This document shows positions 24,771 through 36,945 of a stretch of DNA of 64,000 nt, in pieces. This DNA comes from Epiperipatus broadwayi (lineage: Eukaryota; Onychophora; Udeonychophora; Euonychophora; Peripatidae): contig JAQFVV010006306.1 of NCBI GenBank assembly GCA_028023455.1, positions 3,683,001-3,747,000 on the forward strand. The letters run 5' to 3'. How positions within the stretch are numbered: position 1 is the stretch's first letter; every line of letters starts with the position of its first letter. The translations under genes were made by a program, and so were the position numbers. Under the pieces are notes generated by a model. The model did not search any database. It saw only the letters and a program-made list of their open reading frames with translations, and had not been told where the DNA came from.

Positions 24771-24953
24771 ACTGAATGTATGCTCTAGCCGGTAGACTGA
24801 TGCAGAGTTCAAGGCACTAACAACTTCTAATACTCCATTGAAGTTATTCAACTCTTGAAAAACTATCATGATCTCTATTAATCTAGAAGCAACAGCTATT
24901 CGTTCTTCTAAATTTTCTGCTTCAATTACCCATTTTTCAAACCATAAAGTGAC
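24771..24953 (-). CDS. Sos: SOS exon: CDC25 domain
   Basis: This is the seventh recognised exon, 183 bp, 61 whole codons (278-338). It begins '[18 protein letters not shown]' and includes '[19 protein letters not shown]' and 'VYRLEHTFS', close to the human SOS1 run from 'LTLWFEK' to 'YRLDHTF'. This is structural core of the RasGEF fold. Both boundaries are phase 0. The acceptor is TTCTAG. The donor must be GTAATT after AGT, because only that position keeps the frame with the next exon; it is a poor match to GTAAGT. Confidence 0.95.
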
Positions 24954-25129
24954 CTAGAAAAAGACATTAAACACAAATAATTGAAAATCTAATTTCAAAA
25001 TTTAATTATAATTAATCATTACAGTTCAATATGATAAAGATACTCTTTGCTTTATAGAGAAATTGCTTCACTTAGAAAATCCACAGAGATAAACAAATAA
25101 GTAGGTCTGGTCTGATCAAAAATATATAT

Positions 25130-25810
25130 TGTAACAGAATAAGTACATGCCGTTACATTTCTTTCAAATAAAAATGGAAAAAAAAAATCACCCTCAAGTA
25201 GAAATGTATATATAAAAAGAGAATTTAATAATTTTATTTAAATTAATATATATAATGCACAGATGGCAAACTAATTATATAATTGTTTAAAGTTTAAAAT
25301 CTAAAAACAAGATTGTTTTGATATAAAAGAATTTTTTTAAAATGCTGTTAATTAGTTATTTTACTCTAGGAATGGAAATGATTTTCTATATTGACATAAT
25401 AGCAAACAGGCCTGTGGGCATAAAGTCAGATGGGAGATAAATTAAAAAAATACTAGTGATAAAAATTTTGAGTTCCCGCTCTAAAGAAAGCTGACCAATA
25501 ACAATGGAAATAAGCACACGGTCCACAGAGAAAAGTCAAGCCACGTAAGATCAATCCTGGAATTTGCTGATAAGAGTTCAAAAAGATATAAAAAGAAAAC
25601 TTTAAAATTGAGATTCAGATTTGGATTGCTCTTGCCGATTGTGTGTTATAAGTGCAGACCTCCAAAATGTAGGGGTCAGCAATAATTCATGTTTACCGTG
25701 TTTGCGCCAGCTGCGGCGGATCTCCAGAGTGTGATGGTTCCCAGAAACTGGCCAGTAACGGACTTGTCTCCACCTAGAATAACATGAAGACGGACTTCAA
25801 TAAATCTACA
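25130..25810 (+). mobile_element. LTR-like segment, copy 1 (possible solo LTR)
   Basis: This starts TGTAAC with a GTTACATT block about 20 bp further on, and shares ordered landmarks with 58706-59420: GCACAGATG-CAAACT, AATGGAAATGATTTT, AAAGTCAGATGG and a TATA-like GATATAAAAAGAAAA. An AATAAA lies near its end (about 25800). The TG start, TATA box and AATAAA are what one expects of a retrotransposon LTR (U3-R-U5). No flanking pol gene or target duplication was identified, and the right end is approximate. Confidence 0.5.
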
Positions 25811-26737
25811 GTATTGGAAAGTATAAACTTTTGCTTTAAATGAACTTTACTTTTATAAAACAAACTTTTCCAAGTAGTAATTTTAAACGTCACGTAATTT
25901 TAAAAGAAATCTTCTGACTAAAATTAAAATTATTTGTTATATTTTCTTTTAATATGTTTAATATCATTTCCATTCTTGTAATTTCTTTTAAATTAATAAT
26001 TCAAAATGGGCATAAATGACTGCACAGATTCGTAAGATTATGTTAATTTAAAGTGTGTTAATTTTGGGCTAATTGTTTCATAGTTAGATCGCTGCTAGTG
26101 GATAGATATATGGATGTTTTATGTCAATGTAATTTAAATAGATGCACTGGATGCTCGTTCCCTTGTACCACATTAGCATACAGTGAATAATACCCACCTG
26201 AATGTATGACTCAAAAGAGTAGTCATCACGTTATCAATGGTCGTAGATGTATTTCCTGCGCCATTCATTTTCTTGCACTCTGGTTGGGACAGTAAGCCGT
26301 CAAAGACCCCTATCCCCATTTTCAGAGCAACTCCTATATATATATATATGTATTTCAAAGAATTTCATTCTTGTATCATGGGGAAGATGCTCATCCTTCC
26401 CATGTTTCATTATTTCTCTAATGATATCATGCTACAGATGTAAATTCCTGTTAGCATGGTTGTGTTATGCTAATAATCTCATTTTAGCCTAGGATTAAAA
26501 GGAATTGGGTTAATCTATGTAGCATAGTCACGCTTATTAAAATTGTATTAAATCAATTAAATGCTTCCATCTGTGCATATAATCCAAATCAAATATATTT
26601 AGTTAATTTAATTTTCAGAATTTTCCTTTTTTATGTGTGTGTGCACAATAATAAAATGTTTTGTTTAGTTAAATTTCGACAGTAATTTATTTTATTAATA
26701 CTTAAAATTAAGAATTAATTTAAATATACGGTGTGAT
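25811..26737. other. SOS intron, no gene recognised
   Basis: A less AT-rich block at about 26150-26330 is of unknown origin; both strands are open there for 60-80 codons, but nothing was recognised. A (TA)n tract lies at 26336-26350. Confidence 0.45.
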
Positions 26738-26880
26738 ATTTTAAGCTCAGCTTCTCCCTGAGCTAGTGACTGGTGCTTTCGGTTCGATAAAAGTAACCTC
26801 TCCTGTGCGTATCTGCCTACTATAAAAATTTTCCAGGTTCAAATGGTTAGGGAGGTTCCGTCGACCATTATAATATGAAT
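26738..26880 (+). repeat. Dispersed SINE-like repeat, copy 1
   Basis: Shares with 60603-60790 the blocks TCTCC..GAGCTAGTGAC, ATCTGCCTACT and TCAAATG in the same order. GGTTCAAATGG resembles a tRNA B box, though the spacing from the GAGCTAGTGAC block is too long for an ordinary tRNA. Family and ends are uncertain. Confidence 0.5.
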
Positions 26881-27028
26881 ATATATATATAATTTATAAA
26901 TTTTATTCAATAATTAATTTCCTTTTACACATATTCTAATTAAATATTTAACATTTTGATTGTAAAAAAAAATGATATAAGCCTAGTTCGTTTTATACAA
27001 ACAATAGAAAAAAATATTTTAATGATTA

Positions 27029-27219
27029 TATTTATATAAGGCTATATATAACCTTAGTACATGTACTTTGTGTGCTTAATTTTTTATTACAAGAGAAACC
27101 TCTGCAAATCTTAACGCAAGATTTGACTTTATAAAGAGAAGACTTGTAGAGGTCTCTCTTGTAATAAAGAAATAAGAACACAAGGCATATCTACTAAGGT
27201 TATAGCCTTATATAAATAT
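27029..27219. repeat. Inverted repeat, arms about 82 bp
   Basis: Left arm 27029-27112 and right arm 27139-27219 are imperfect inverted copies, for example ATATAAGGCTATA against TATAGCCTTATAT and TTATTACAAGAGA against TCTCTTGTAATAA. A 14-bp direct repeat TTTAATGATTATAT occurs at about 27018 and 27262. Possibly a small MITE. Confidence 0.6.
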
Positions 27220-29682
27220 TACCTGCTGACATTGCGCTTAACAGGTATTAATTTACAACTTTAATGATTATATAAATCATAAACCTAAATGTACTTCTAC
27301 TTAAAATTAACATTACCATGCAAGAGTTTCATAGATTGAAATAAAATTTAAAAAAAAATGTTTTCAAAACTTAATAAATTTATCTCCCAGAATCTATAAA
27401 AAAAATCCTTTTTAATCACATTCATTATATTGTAGGAAAGAAATTTTTTGTTCTAAATCGAAGCTACGTTAGATTTGACATTCATAAATTAATGCTTTTA
27501 ATAATATGAAAATTCACTTTATTCTAAATTAAATAAGCTGCTCTCCTAATAAAAAAGAAATGATAATAAAAACATCAACTAATTAGTAAAGTATACATTA
27601 ATGATAGTTAGTATACATATCTGCAAGTAAAAAAAGTAAATAAATTAGTATTAGAAATAATTACATAGATTAAATTTCAAATACTGCTGTTGCATTAAAT
27701 GAATGGGGGTAAAATTATGTATATATATATAATGAAGAAATCAATAATTTTCAAATAAGAAAAAGCACATTTAAATTTTTTTCACCAATGAGCTGTAACC
27801 TAAAACATATGGCTTATCTAAAAAAAATGTCTAAATAACACAAGAAATACTAGACAGACATCTGACTTAAAAATATAATGAAAAGTAAAAAAAAAAAGCA
27901 GCTAGCTAAAAAATTAGTAGCAATGGAGGGAAAAAAAATCTTTCACAAATATCCAAAGAGGCACAGAAGCAATATACCACACCTAAATTTAAATAATATC
28001 TATTTTTGAAAATAGAAAGTTGATTTGAGCAATTATCATTTGGAATTAAACAGGTAATAATATAGTGTATTTGTCACATCAAAATTATACATTGCGCAAA
28101 AGGACTAAAGCAGCTTTTTTACATAAGGTGTACTATTAACAATAGTTATGTAAAACAGCTTTAATTGCTATGGGAATTAAAAAGTTGTTTTAGTATCATC
28201 TGAAGATGATATACAATGGACAAACTTCACCTGTTTACTATATAAATAGTTATGAGAACTAAATACTACTAACATATACAAGTTTTCAACTGAATTGAAT
28301 GACAGAATTAGCTATTAATTCCCAGTAGAGTCTTTATCACAGGCAAAAATATCTGAAACTAATAAGCATGCATCACAGAGATATAGTCGAAGTTGATAGG
28401 TAATAAAACCCAGAGTTGTAGATGATAGAATATACTTTAGTTGCTATATTAGAAATCAGAATTAATTGTTACAGTTAATGAAGCTAAAATATTTAATGGC
28501 ATAAATGATAGATTAGTAAGCAATAAAGATAATAAAAAATAACTAAACTTTAAAAAAAAATAAAAATGGCTAACCAAAGAATATGTTAAAATAAAAAAGA
28601 TACATATATATACTTGTTTAAAAAAACAAAACAAAAAAATAAAATGCTTTTTAAAAGAAGTATTCATAATTTTTATATTAAAGATATGTTTAAATGACTG
28701 AAGTAAACCAATCACTTTTTCTAGTAAATTATATAAAGAAAAAGAAAAGATTGCATTATTTCTTTCCGTAAGAAATGAACATGCGATATATATGTAAAAT
28801 AATATTTGAAACTCATTCACCATGTACAATCTCAATAACACATCTGCTACAAGTACTGAAACATTGTCTAATATATATGAATTAAGGGTAAGACATATAC
28901 AAGCTAAACAAGTAAATCTTCATTTAAATATTGGGTAGCTATAATACATTTGGTTTTCAACAGCTTCATTTGTAAACAAGCTTCTAGCTCAGTGTTATTT
29001 ATCATCATTCAGAACAAATTGTAGAAGCGGTAAGCTTTTTTGTGTACTCCTTTGGCTCCATACACATCTTTCCTCTTTTTTCTTTTAAAACAGGTAGACT
29101 ATACAACCCAAACAATAGTTTTGCCTAGCACATCATATTAAATGTTTGAAGTACGGCGAAGATGTTAGACATAGTGGCAAGAGAAAATTATAATTTTATT
29201 TACCACTTCCAATGCTAGATTGGCTTTTCTTCATAAAAAATTGATGTTCGACCATTCCTTGATATTCTGGGCTATTAGCAGTATACAAAAACAAGACTTG
29301 GCATATGTTTTCTAAGTCAACTCAAAACCAAGAGCAGAATAAAACTAGATACTAATTTCCTGGCCTTACATGAACCACTATCTGCCTATCGATAACTTCT
29401 TATTTGATGGTCATAAATTAACAATATCTTGGGGTTTTTTTTTTTCATTTGCCCAGAAATTTTCTCCTATTGTTATCAACCACAATTTAATATCTCTTAA
29501 ACTTGTTTTTTTTTTACTTTACAAGCTTTCTAAATTAGAAAAAATGTCAAAAACTTAAAAAAAAAAAAAAAGAATATGTACATAATATGGTTTCAAAATT
29601 AATTAAATTGAGATTTCAATTTTTTTTTTTAATAGTACAATATTAAATCATTTATTTTATATAGTGCGATGTTTATAAACTG
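27220..29682. other. SOS intron, no gene seen
   Basis: AT-rich. A weak hairpin at 28105-28165 pairs TAAAGCAGCTTTTTTACATAA with TTATGTAAAACAGCTTTA. A 130-codon minus-strand open frame at 28449-28841 is Phe/Ile/Leu-rich low-complexity sequence and is not called as a gene. Confidence 0.5.
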
Positions 29683-29908
29683 TAATATTTAAACAGCATT
29701 AAGCTGTTGCACATGCGCTTTGCAGATTTTAACTATAAATGAATGAATACTAACACTTCAAACACATGATAAAGTCTTTGGAAAAGATAGAACGGCCATT
29801 TTATCTTTTCCAAAGACTTTATCATGTGTTTGAAGTGTTAGTATTCATTCATTTATAGTTAAAATCTGCAAAGCGCATGTGCAACAGCTTAATGATGTTT
29901 AAATATTA
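29683..29908. repeat. Near-perfect 107-bp inverted repeat (palindrome)
   Basis: Arms 29683-29789 and 29802-29908 are complementary along their whole length with essentially one small mismatch (AGC against ATG context near the outer end) around a 12-nt spacer GAACGGCCATTT. A 15-bp direct repeat (AATAGTACAATATTA) lies outside, at 29631-29645 and 29910-29924. It is non-coding. It could be a young foldback MITE or a hairpin duplication event. Confidence 0.9.
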
Positions 29909-29924
29909 TAATAGTACAATATTA

Positions 29925-32139
29925 TAAATATTGGCTACTATAAAATTCTACTGACCATCAGCCCTATAAATTTATTATATATTTCACACTTGAAAAAAGT
30001 TGATTATTCAAAATATAAATTCAATATTAATTGAATTTATTAGTATAAGCTATATCCTAATTGTGTCACCTCTAGTTGTATTTCTTCAGCATTTTGAAAA
30101 CGATTCTGTCTTTCAATAAACAACGCAAAAAAAATAGCATGCACTACATGTATTTATGATAAATCATGCTGTCCATAAGTATTCTCTTCAAAATAATCTT
30201 TTCGAAAAGGTTATGACTTATACTTTCATTTTTTTTTTACAAACTTTTTTTGCAAAAGTTATATTTTAAAAATATTTTTATATATATGCAGGTAAACCAC
30301 AGCACCAAGAATTTATGCGTGAGAATTTTAAAATAAACTGATAGATACTTTCAAGTATGTACAATATCAACAATTATATTTTTACATTATTCTGAAATGA
30401 ACTGATCTCATAAATTATTTAAAATTTATTCTTCAGAAAATAAAACAACTTTTAATTATAAAAATTAAATTTATTATTACACTATTAATAATTACATTTT
30501 AAAATACTACATTGTAAAAAAATTGGCCATATAAATATATATATATTTGTGCATGTAATTATAGAATTATTGTAATAAAAATAATGAATTGTAATGGTGA
30601 TAGCACTAAGATTCCTTATGAGGAGAGAAATTTTGATAAATAGAAACAGGATATCTTTAATTAATAGACAATATGCTAATGTTAAAATTCACAAATCTTG
30701 GCATATGACAGGATGATATTTACTTTCGTTAAATTTGAACTTAAATAGTTTTCAAGTGAAGAAGGTTAACTGAAAGTACTTCTGTTATTTATTATATTCA
30801 TCTATATGCATATATGTATAAATAAAAATAAGTCAAATTTAGTTAGTAACATATATTTTCTCTTCAAACATAAATATGAAATTATTCCATAATCTAATAT
30901 TTATTTTTTTAGAAAAGATATACCTAAATCAATATCATCTATTTAAGACAAAGAATCAAAGAGCAAAGCGTACTGACTTTTAGGGGAAAAAACTATTGGC
31001 AGTAATGACTAGTAAGTGCTTTTATGCATAATAATTTAAAATTAATAAAAAAAAAGCTCTATTTTAAAACATGAAAATCAAAATTTATAATTAAATTTAA
31101 AATTAATAATTTCAATTCCCAGCTTCGTTGTTTTTTATGGTATGTTAACATTATTCTTTATTATTATGCAATCTAATATTATTGTTAACCATATGCATAA
31201 AAAAATCAATATGGCATATGAGTGGCCAACAAGTAAGTAATAACCAAATAATCTTCCTTAAAACCTTTCGTTTTTAATAATTCTAAGATTTTCAGAGATA
31301 TTATTCTCCAGTGCTATCACATGTATAGTAATTTCCAAAATATCAGTGTGAAACAAACAGCAAACAATTTTAACAGATATATTCCTTTCTTGGCTACAAT
31401 TGATTGTTGATCTATTATTTTTGCTATTTAAACAATGCTTTAATATTGTACAAAACTTTCATCATACATATAAAAACCTTTTATTATTTTACATCTTATT
31501 TATTACACGATCCCTAATTCTTATGCCACTTCTTAAATGGCCACTTTATCCAAGCTGTTTATTTATTTCTATTTTACACTAGCCAACTGTTCCAATACAT
31601 ATTATATTATTTCATTTATACTTTTTTAAATACATTTAAATGTTTGTAATACACACAGGTTAGTACAGAACGCAATGTTTTCATTGGTATTATTCTCCTC
31701 CCACATATAGGTGTTGTACCTTGATCATTGACACTATCAGCATGGAAATCGAATCAGTAACCAAAATTAAGACACACTGATCAATTAAAGGAGAATAGTT
31801 GGTTAGAATGATATCTTAGATTCAGTATTTATGAACTTATAGGTCATGTTAATACTGTCACGGGTCCTACCAGAAATATTTGGAAAAGAAAAAAATACCA
31901 TACAAAGCTTTGTGTTCTAATAATCTATGTGTTGAAAATTTTTTGAAAAAGATAAAGTTTGAATTTTTATAAAAACGTTTAATAATTAAAACTAGATGAT
32001 GGCATAGTCTACTATAAAAATCTGCAAATGCTATCATCACAAACGTTTCAAACAAATTTAAATATGATATAAAAAATGTAACAAATTTAATTAACTAAAT
32101 TTTTTTCCTCATTAAAAAAACAATAACTTGTAAATTTAT
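29925..32139. other. SOS intron, no gene seen
   Basis: AT-rich sequence with no recognised repeat family or coding region. Confidence 0.5.
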
Positions 32140-32310
32140 AAACCAATTAAGCGTATGTCACGCTTGAATGTGAAGCTATAATAATATACAGGAATTAATA
32201 TACGCTAAGCGCTTTCGAGGTCCTTTACCTCATATTCATAGCGATGCTGTGAGCTGCGAAATGTAAAAAATGGAGCGGGAGAAGTGGTATGCAAAGCATA
32301 TGCAAATAAC
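32140..32310 (-). mobile_element. Penelope-like element, 3' non-coding tail
   Basis: Read on the minus strand, this follows the tail of the Penelope fragment at 10835-10985. Shared in order are TTTGCATA twice, a TCACA-containing stretch, GCTATGA, TGAG, TCGAAAGCGCT, TATTATTATA and a final GTGA block. It includes the hairpin GAGGT-loop-ACCTC followed by GAAA (about 32212-32230). There is no coding part here. PLEs often carry ribozyme-like folded ends, but the core here does not match a canonical hammerhead. Confidence 0.65.
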
Positions 32311-32834
32311 TGTAAACTAAAATAATAGAATTAAAAAATATTATGTTGTTTTCTTATAAGAGAATTCCTGAGCTGATGAAAAAAAAACAAGTTATCATAA
32401 TTAATAGCCATTACATAAACGAAATGCTGGTAGGCAGATAGTGGTGCAAAAAATTAGGCTCTTGCTTTTCTGAAAAACAATATAAAGAATATGCAGAGTC
32501 TTGCATTAGCATTAAAAATAATAAAAAGAACTATAGCTTTCAATTGGCACTATGGTTTAATACCCTTACTACATCAGGAGTATTTAATATGATGTGCAAA
32601 CCAAATTTATTTTTTGGACAGTAGGATCTACCTATCTAAAATGTGATATAAAGGTGAGAAAAAGATGGATATAGAGCTGAAGAAGTCCATAAAAAGTTTA
32701 ATATGACTTCAATTTATTCTACATGGGTAAACTTAAAACATGACCCCAATTGAACGCAGAGCCAGTGTAAACTGAGAATAATGTGATTACTCAATATTTG
32801 ATTTGTTGAAAATTCCAAAAAAAAAGTCAAACCT
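32311..32834. other. SOS intron, no gene seen
   Basis: AT-rich; nothing recognised. Confidence 0.45.
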
Positions 32835-33490
32835 AAAGGACTTATCTTGCAGGGGCCCTTTTATACAGACTCCAATAAGGTAATGAAAATACATAAAATG
32901 CACAAACCTTCAGAAATTAAAATTGGTAAAAGTTTTATATATATGGTGAAACACTTTTAATAAATGAGAATTGTTTTTAAAATGGAATTAAAGTTTCAAG
33001 CCATGATGTTTCTTAGACAACAATCATTTAACATTTGTTGTGAAGAGTGAAACAATATTATATTGTCCAAGTCATTTTTTAACTAAAAGACAATACTGCT
33101 TCTGGTTAATACTTAAGCTCTCAAATGAATTTATAGTGAGACAATAAAGATATATAGGTATGAAAATTTAAAGGACTTCTTATCTGAAATCAAGATTGTC
33201 CCATAGTGAATCGTGCATATTAATTGAATGTTTTTAACAGACTAATAGGTGGTAATATATTTTCAATAAATGTGAACCCCGTTTTTAAAATCTAATTAAA
33301 TTTCAAACTATATGTTTCCAAAGCAACAATCAATTAACAGTTGCTGTGCAGGTTGAAAAGATAGTAGATGGTCTAGGCTATTTTTTAACCGAAAGACAGT
33401 GCAGTTTTGGATTAGTATTTAAGATTTTAAATGAATTTATAGCGATAATTAACATATATAAGTATGAGAATTTGACGTATTTCTCTTTAA
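32835..33490. repeat. Two diverged tandem units of about 320 bp
   Basis: Unit 1 (about 32835-33170) and unit 2 (about 33171-33490) share, in order, AAGGACTT, AATAAATG, GTTTTTAAAAT, CAACAATCA, TTTTTTAAC, AAAGACA and AAATGAATTTATAG. Unit 2 holds a 60-codon open frame (33346-33528) that is broken in unit 1. The origin is unknown. Confidence 0.6.
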
Positions 33491-33730
33491 ATGCATATAT
33501 AATTATTTTTTTTTTTTGTAAAAGATAATTTTTGGATAAGTGAAGATTTTTAAAATTGTATATCACAAATAGCTTTCTTTTATTTATGTATGTTATTTAC
33601 ATGATACATAGTTGTGAGGCAAAATAGTTGTTATAAATTGAATTCAGATTTTATTATATTTGATCATTAGTAATTGTCAAAAAAAAAAACATTTGAAAAA
33701 AGATGATATGTATATGCATGTTTACTTCAG

Positions 33731-34376
33731 AGGCAAAACTCTACATATAGTAGTGCCACCTGGGGCAAGCCAGAGTAATCAATGGATGCAAGGTTTAGTG
33801 CAGGGGTCCCCAACCTTATTGCACTTAAGAGCACATTCTATAATACCGGCCAGGTGGCGGGCACCATTTATTTTTTTCAACCAGATGGCGGCCACCATTT
33901 ATTTTTTCAATGTAAATTTATAGTTGGATATTGTTAATAATACACATAATGTACAAAAAATATTTATTTCAAAAATAAAATTAACGTTTATATTTTTACG
34001 CTGTAAAAGTGTAGTATGCCCTACAATTTGATTACAATATAATACAATAATTTATAAGAAATTTTAAAAATTAAATTTATTTGTATCAGATAAATAATTT
34101 TTTATCGTGTTCGGATAGCAGTGGGCACACGTAAAATGGTCCGCGGGCGCCATGGTGCCCACGGGCATAGAGTTGGAGACCCCTGGTTTAGTGCATAAAT
34201 TCCTATCTAGTGCCTACTCATCCAATATCCCCAAACTAGTTTCTAGCTTGTGGCTTTCATCAATGAGGGACCTTGGATCTGAGAGCACTGCACCTAGATC
34301 TTTGGATCTAATGCAACACTCCAGAAACCACCTTTTATTTTTTTAGTTAACTATAAAGCTAGGAGTCCAAAATGAA
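33731..34376. mobile_element. Foldback MITE copy 4a, interrupted by a hAT MITE
   Basis: The left arm (GGCAAAACTC at 33733, AATCAATGGATGCAAG at 33777-33792) is split by the element at 33801-34185 and resumes at GTTTAGTGCATAAAT (34186). It then continues through CTACTCATCCAATATCC and GAGAGCACTGCACCTAG to the central AACTATAAAGCTAGGAGTCC block. The second arm is absent from this copy. Confidence 0.75.
33801..34185. mobile_element. Non-autonomous hAT (Charlie-like) element, 385 bp
   Basis: The terminal inverted repeats are CAGGGGTCCCCAACC on the left and, reverse-complemented, CAGGGGTCTCCAACT on the right. This CAGGGGT start is well known in hAT-Charlie type elements. It is flanked by a perfect 8-bp duplication GTTTAGTG (33793-33800 and 34186-34193), the expected hAT target-site length. 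There is no transposase. It inserted into an older foldback MITE copy, so it is the younger of the two. Confidence 0.9.
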
Positions 34377-34524
34377 AACACAATAATGTTTTCAATCCAA
34401 GCTCATTTGCTTGTATAGTCATATAGATGCGAAACCAGTTCAAAATCTATACATTTTGGTGTCTTTTGGTTCTTTAATAACCATTATCACCATTCTCCTA
34501 TGGGCAGGATTGGTATTAAACCAC

Positions 34525-34888
34525 TAAACATCATGTGATCACTATTTCCTATGCTTACCCAAGCTGTTAAAACTGAGGCAAACTCTTCATACAGTAGTGC
34601 TCTCCAGTTAATTAAAAAAGTAAAAGGTGGCTGCTGGAGGATTGCACAAGATCCTAAGATCTAGGTGCAGTGCTCTCAGATCCAAGGCTCTTCAATGACG
34701 AAAGTCACAAGCTGGAAACTAGTCTGGGGATATTGGATGAGTAGTCACTAGATAGGGATTTTATGCACTAAATCTTCTTGCATCCATTGATTACTCTGGC
34801 TTGCACTGGGTGACACTAATGTATGGAGAGTTTTGCCTCTATTCAACAGCTTAGGTAAATAAAGGAAATAGTGATCACATCATGTTTA
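34525..34888. mobile_element. Foldback MITE copy 4b (one arm shortened)
   Basis: Both outer ends are present: TAAACATCATGTGATCAC on the left, and on the right its near inverse GTGATCACATCATGTTTA. The left arm is cut just after CAGTAGTG and joined to the centre; the right arm is nearly full length, down to GGAGAGTTTTGCC. The CTATTTCCT block adjoining the terminal palindrome is the same at both ends. Confidence 0.8.
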
Positions 34889-35150
34889 TTAAATTTTCAT
34901 TATATTTATATAATTAATTTACATTATATGGATTTCTATTTTATTATTATGATGAAATAAACTGTTATTTAAATAGTTTTATCAATCAAAGACTCTGTAA
35001 TATACATATAAATATATATATAAAATTAACCCAGTGCATACCCTCTTATTCATGCAATTAAATTCAGATTTTATTTTTTATTTACAAGATAGTGTTCCTG
35101 AAAAAACATAGTGTTAGGGAGGAGTAATTGATATTTTATAAATATATATT

Positions 35151-35710
35151 ATATTTCAGAACACTTTCATTCCAAATATGTTAGTCAGAATTATTTTACA
35201 GGCAGACTCATAACAAATCGTTTTAATAAACTTGCAAATACAATTTTACTTTTCTTTTACCAATGCCCATTTATTCAATGTGACAAAAAGAGAATTCCTC
35301 TTTCATTCAACCTCCAACCATATATATTGTAAATAAATCAACACTGATATCTGAAAAGGCTGAAACTTATTATTAGCGGCAATTTTAGTTCACAAATTAA
35401 ACAGGTCAGCTTAATATTTCATATATTATTTTAAATTAAATATTACTAATTTCAACAGCATGTAAATAACTAAGATTGTTGCTAATAATAAGTTTTCAGC
35501 CTTTTCGGATATTAGTGTTGATTTATTTACAATATATCCGGTTGGAGGTCAGATGAAAGAGCAATTTTCCTTTTATCAGAATGAATAAATGGGCATTGAT
35601 AAATGAAAAGTAAGATTATATTTGCAAGTTTATATTAAGATGATTCATTATGAGTCTGTTTGCCAAATAATTCTGAGTAACGTATTTGGAACAAGACTGT
35701 TCCAAGATAT
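35151..35710. mobile_element. Second hairpin element, arms about 240 bp
   Basis: Left arm 35151-35391 and right arm 35467-35710 are imperfect inverted copies around a spacer of about 75 bp. Matching pairs include AAACTTGCAAAT/ATTTGCAAGTTT, AATGCCCATTTATTC and its inverse, and GAAAAGGCTGAAA/TTTCAGCCTTTTC. The sequence is unrelated to the other MITEs here. No coding region and no clear target duplication were seen. Confidence 0.7.
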
Positions 35711-36945
35711 TATAATCTTAAATGTTTCATACTAAAGCAATAGTAAACATTATTTATGTTCTGTTGAAATTAGTAATACTATATATTTGTGAAAAACGTT
35801 ATCAAAAAAAATAACAGAAACAATATTTCTAATGATCTATAAAATAAAGTAGCTGAATGTGAACAATTTATTAGTTGCACTAGTAAATAATTTCAAATTA
35901 TTTAACTCTGTATTTATACAATAACGTATGTAAAGATACCACTTATTTGACCTATAATGCAATTGTATTCCTTATGTTATTTTGTATAATGTCATTAAAT
36001 TATTGTTAGTAAAATAAGTTTATATTCATGCTATTTTTTGTCATGGATCTTGTATCTTTTTTTGTGATATATATTCTTTATGTACATGTGATTGTTTAAT
36101 TATATGAAGGTGAATTTTAATATCTGTGAAACTATACTAGAAGCATGGCAATGTAGTGAAGAAAAAAAATGTTTATATAATGATCAAAGAATGGCAAATG
36201 GAGTCTTTTAGAAAACTGAAACCCTCTGAGTTAAACTATCGTTTATCTTATGAAATGAATAAATAAAAGCTGAATTTCACTATATAACACTTTTGGGGGT
36301 AGGTGTAGCCATTTCAACAGCATATTTTAAATAATCAAATTATGTAACCTGATAATCATAACAGGGGATGAGTCTTATGGTAACTTTTAAAATTATACCT
36401 TTTCTTTTTTATTTTGTACTCACATTGATTTTGTTCCTTGCTCTAAATTAAATCTAACTATTTCTGTTTCATAATTTCACACAAACTGTATGATCATATA
36501 TTGATTCTATTACAATGTATACATTAGTTAAAACAAAAAAATTAATAAAATCAAATTTTTGAAAATTTTATTATTAAAAAAAATCAAACAGACCAGTATT
36601 TAAATGTAATACAATTCTGAAATATAAAAGCTTATCTAAAGCCTCTAATCTCCGACAATAGTTATAGTATGTTATTGATGTAGCTGCTGCCTTAAATCAA
36701 ACCTTGACCTAAAATACTGTCCCATGAAACAAGATTTGATAGTACACATTTTTTAGAAGCATTCCAGTTGAAATAATGAAAAAAACCCATAAGTTTGGTC
36801 AAATGAGTAGAATTGGCATGATTTGGTAATTTATTATAGTATCTCTATGTGTCTGTGCGTATGCATAAAATTTTATACAACTATGTTATGATGAAATTTA
36901 TCATCTATCTAAATATTATTTATATAATGTATTTAAAATTCTTAC
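35711..36945. other. SOS intron, no gene seen
   Basis: AT-rich sequence. The donor GTAAGA of the neighbouring exon reads on the minus strand at 36940-36945. Confidence 0.55.

Noticed and set aside
28449-28841. 130-codon minus-strand frame as a membrane protein gene
   Set aside because: Phe/Leu/Ile-rich translation of purine-biased AT-rich DNA, with no domain and no splice or start context.
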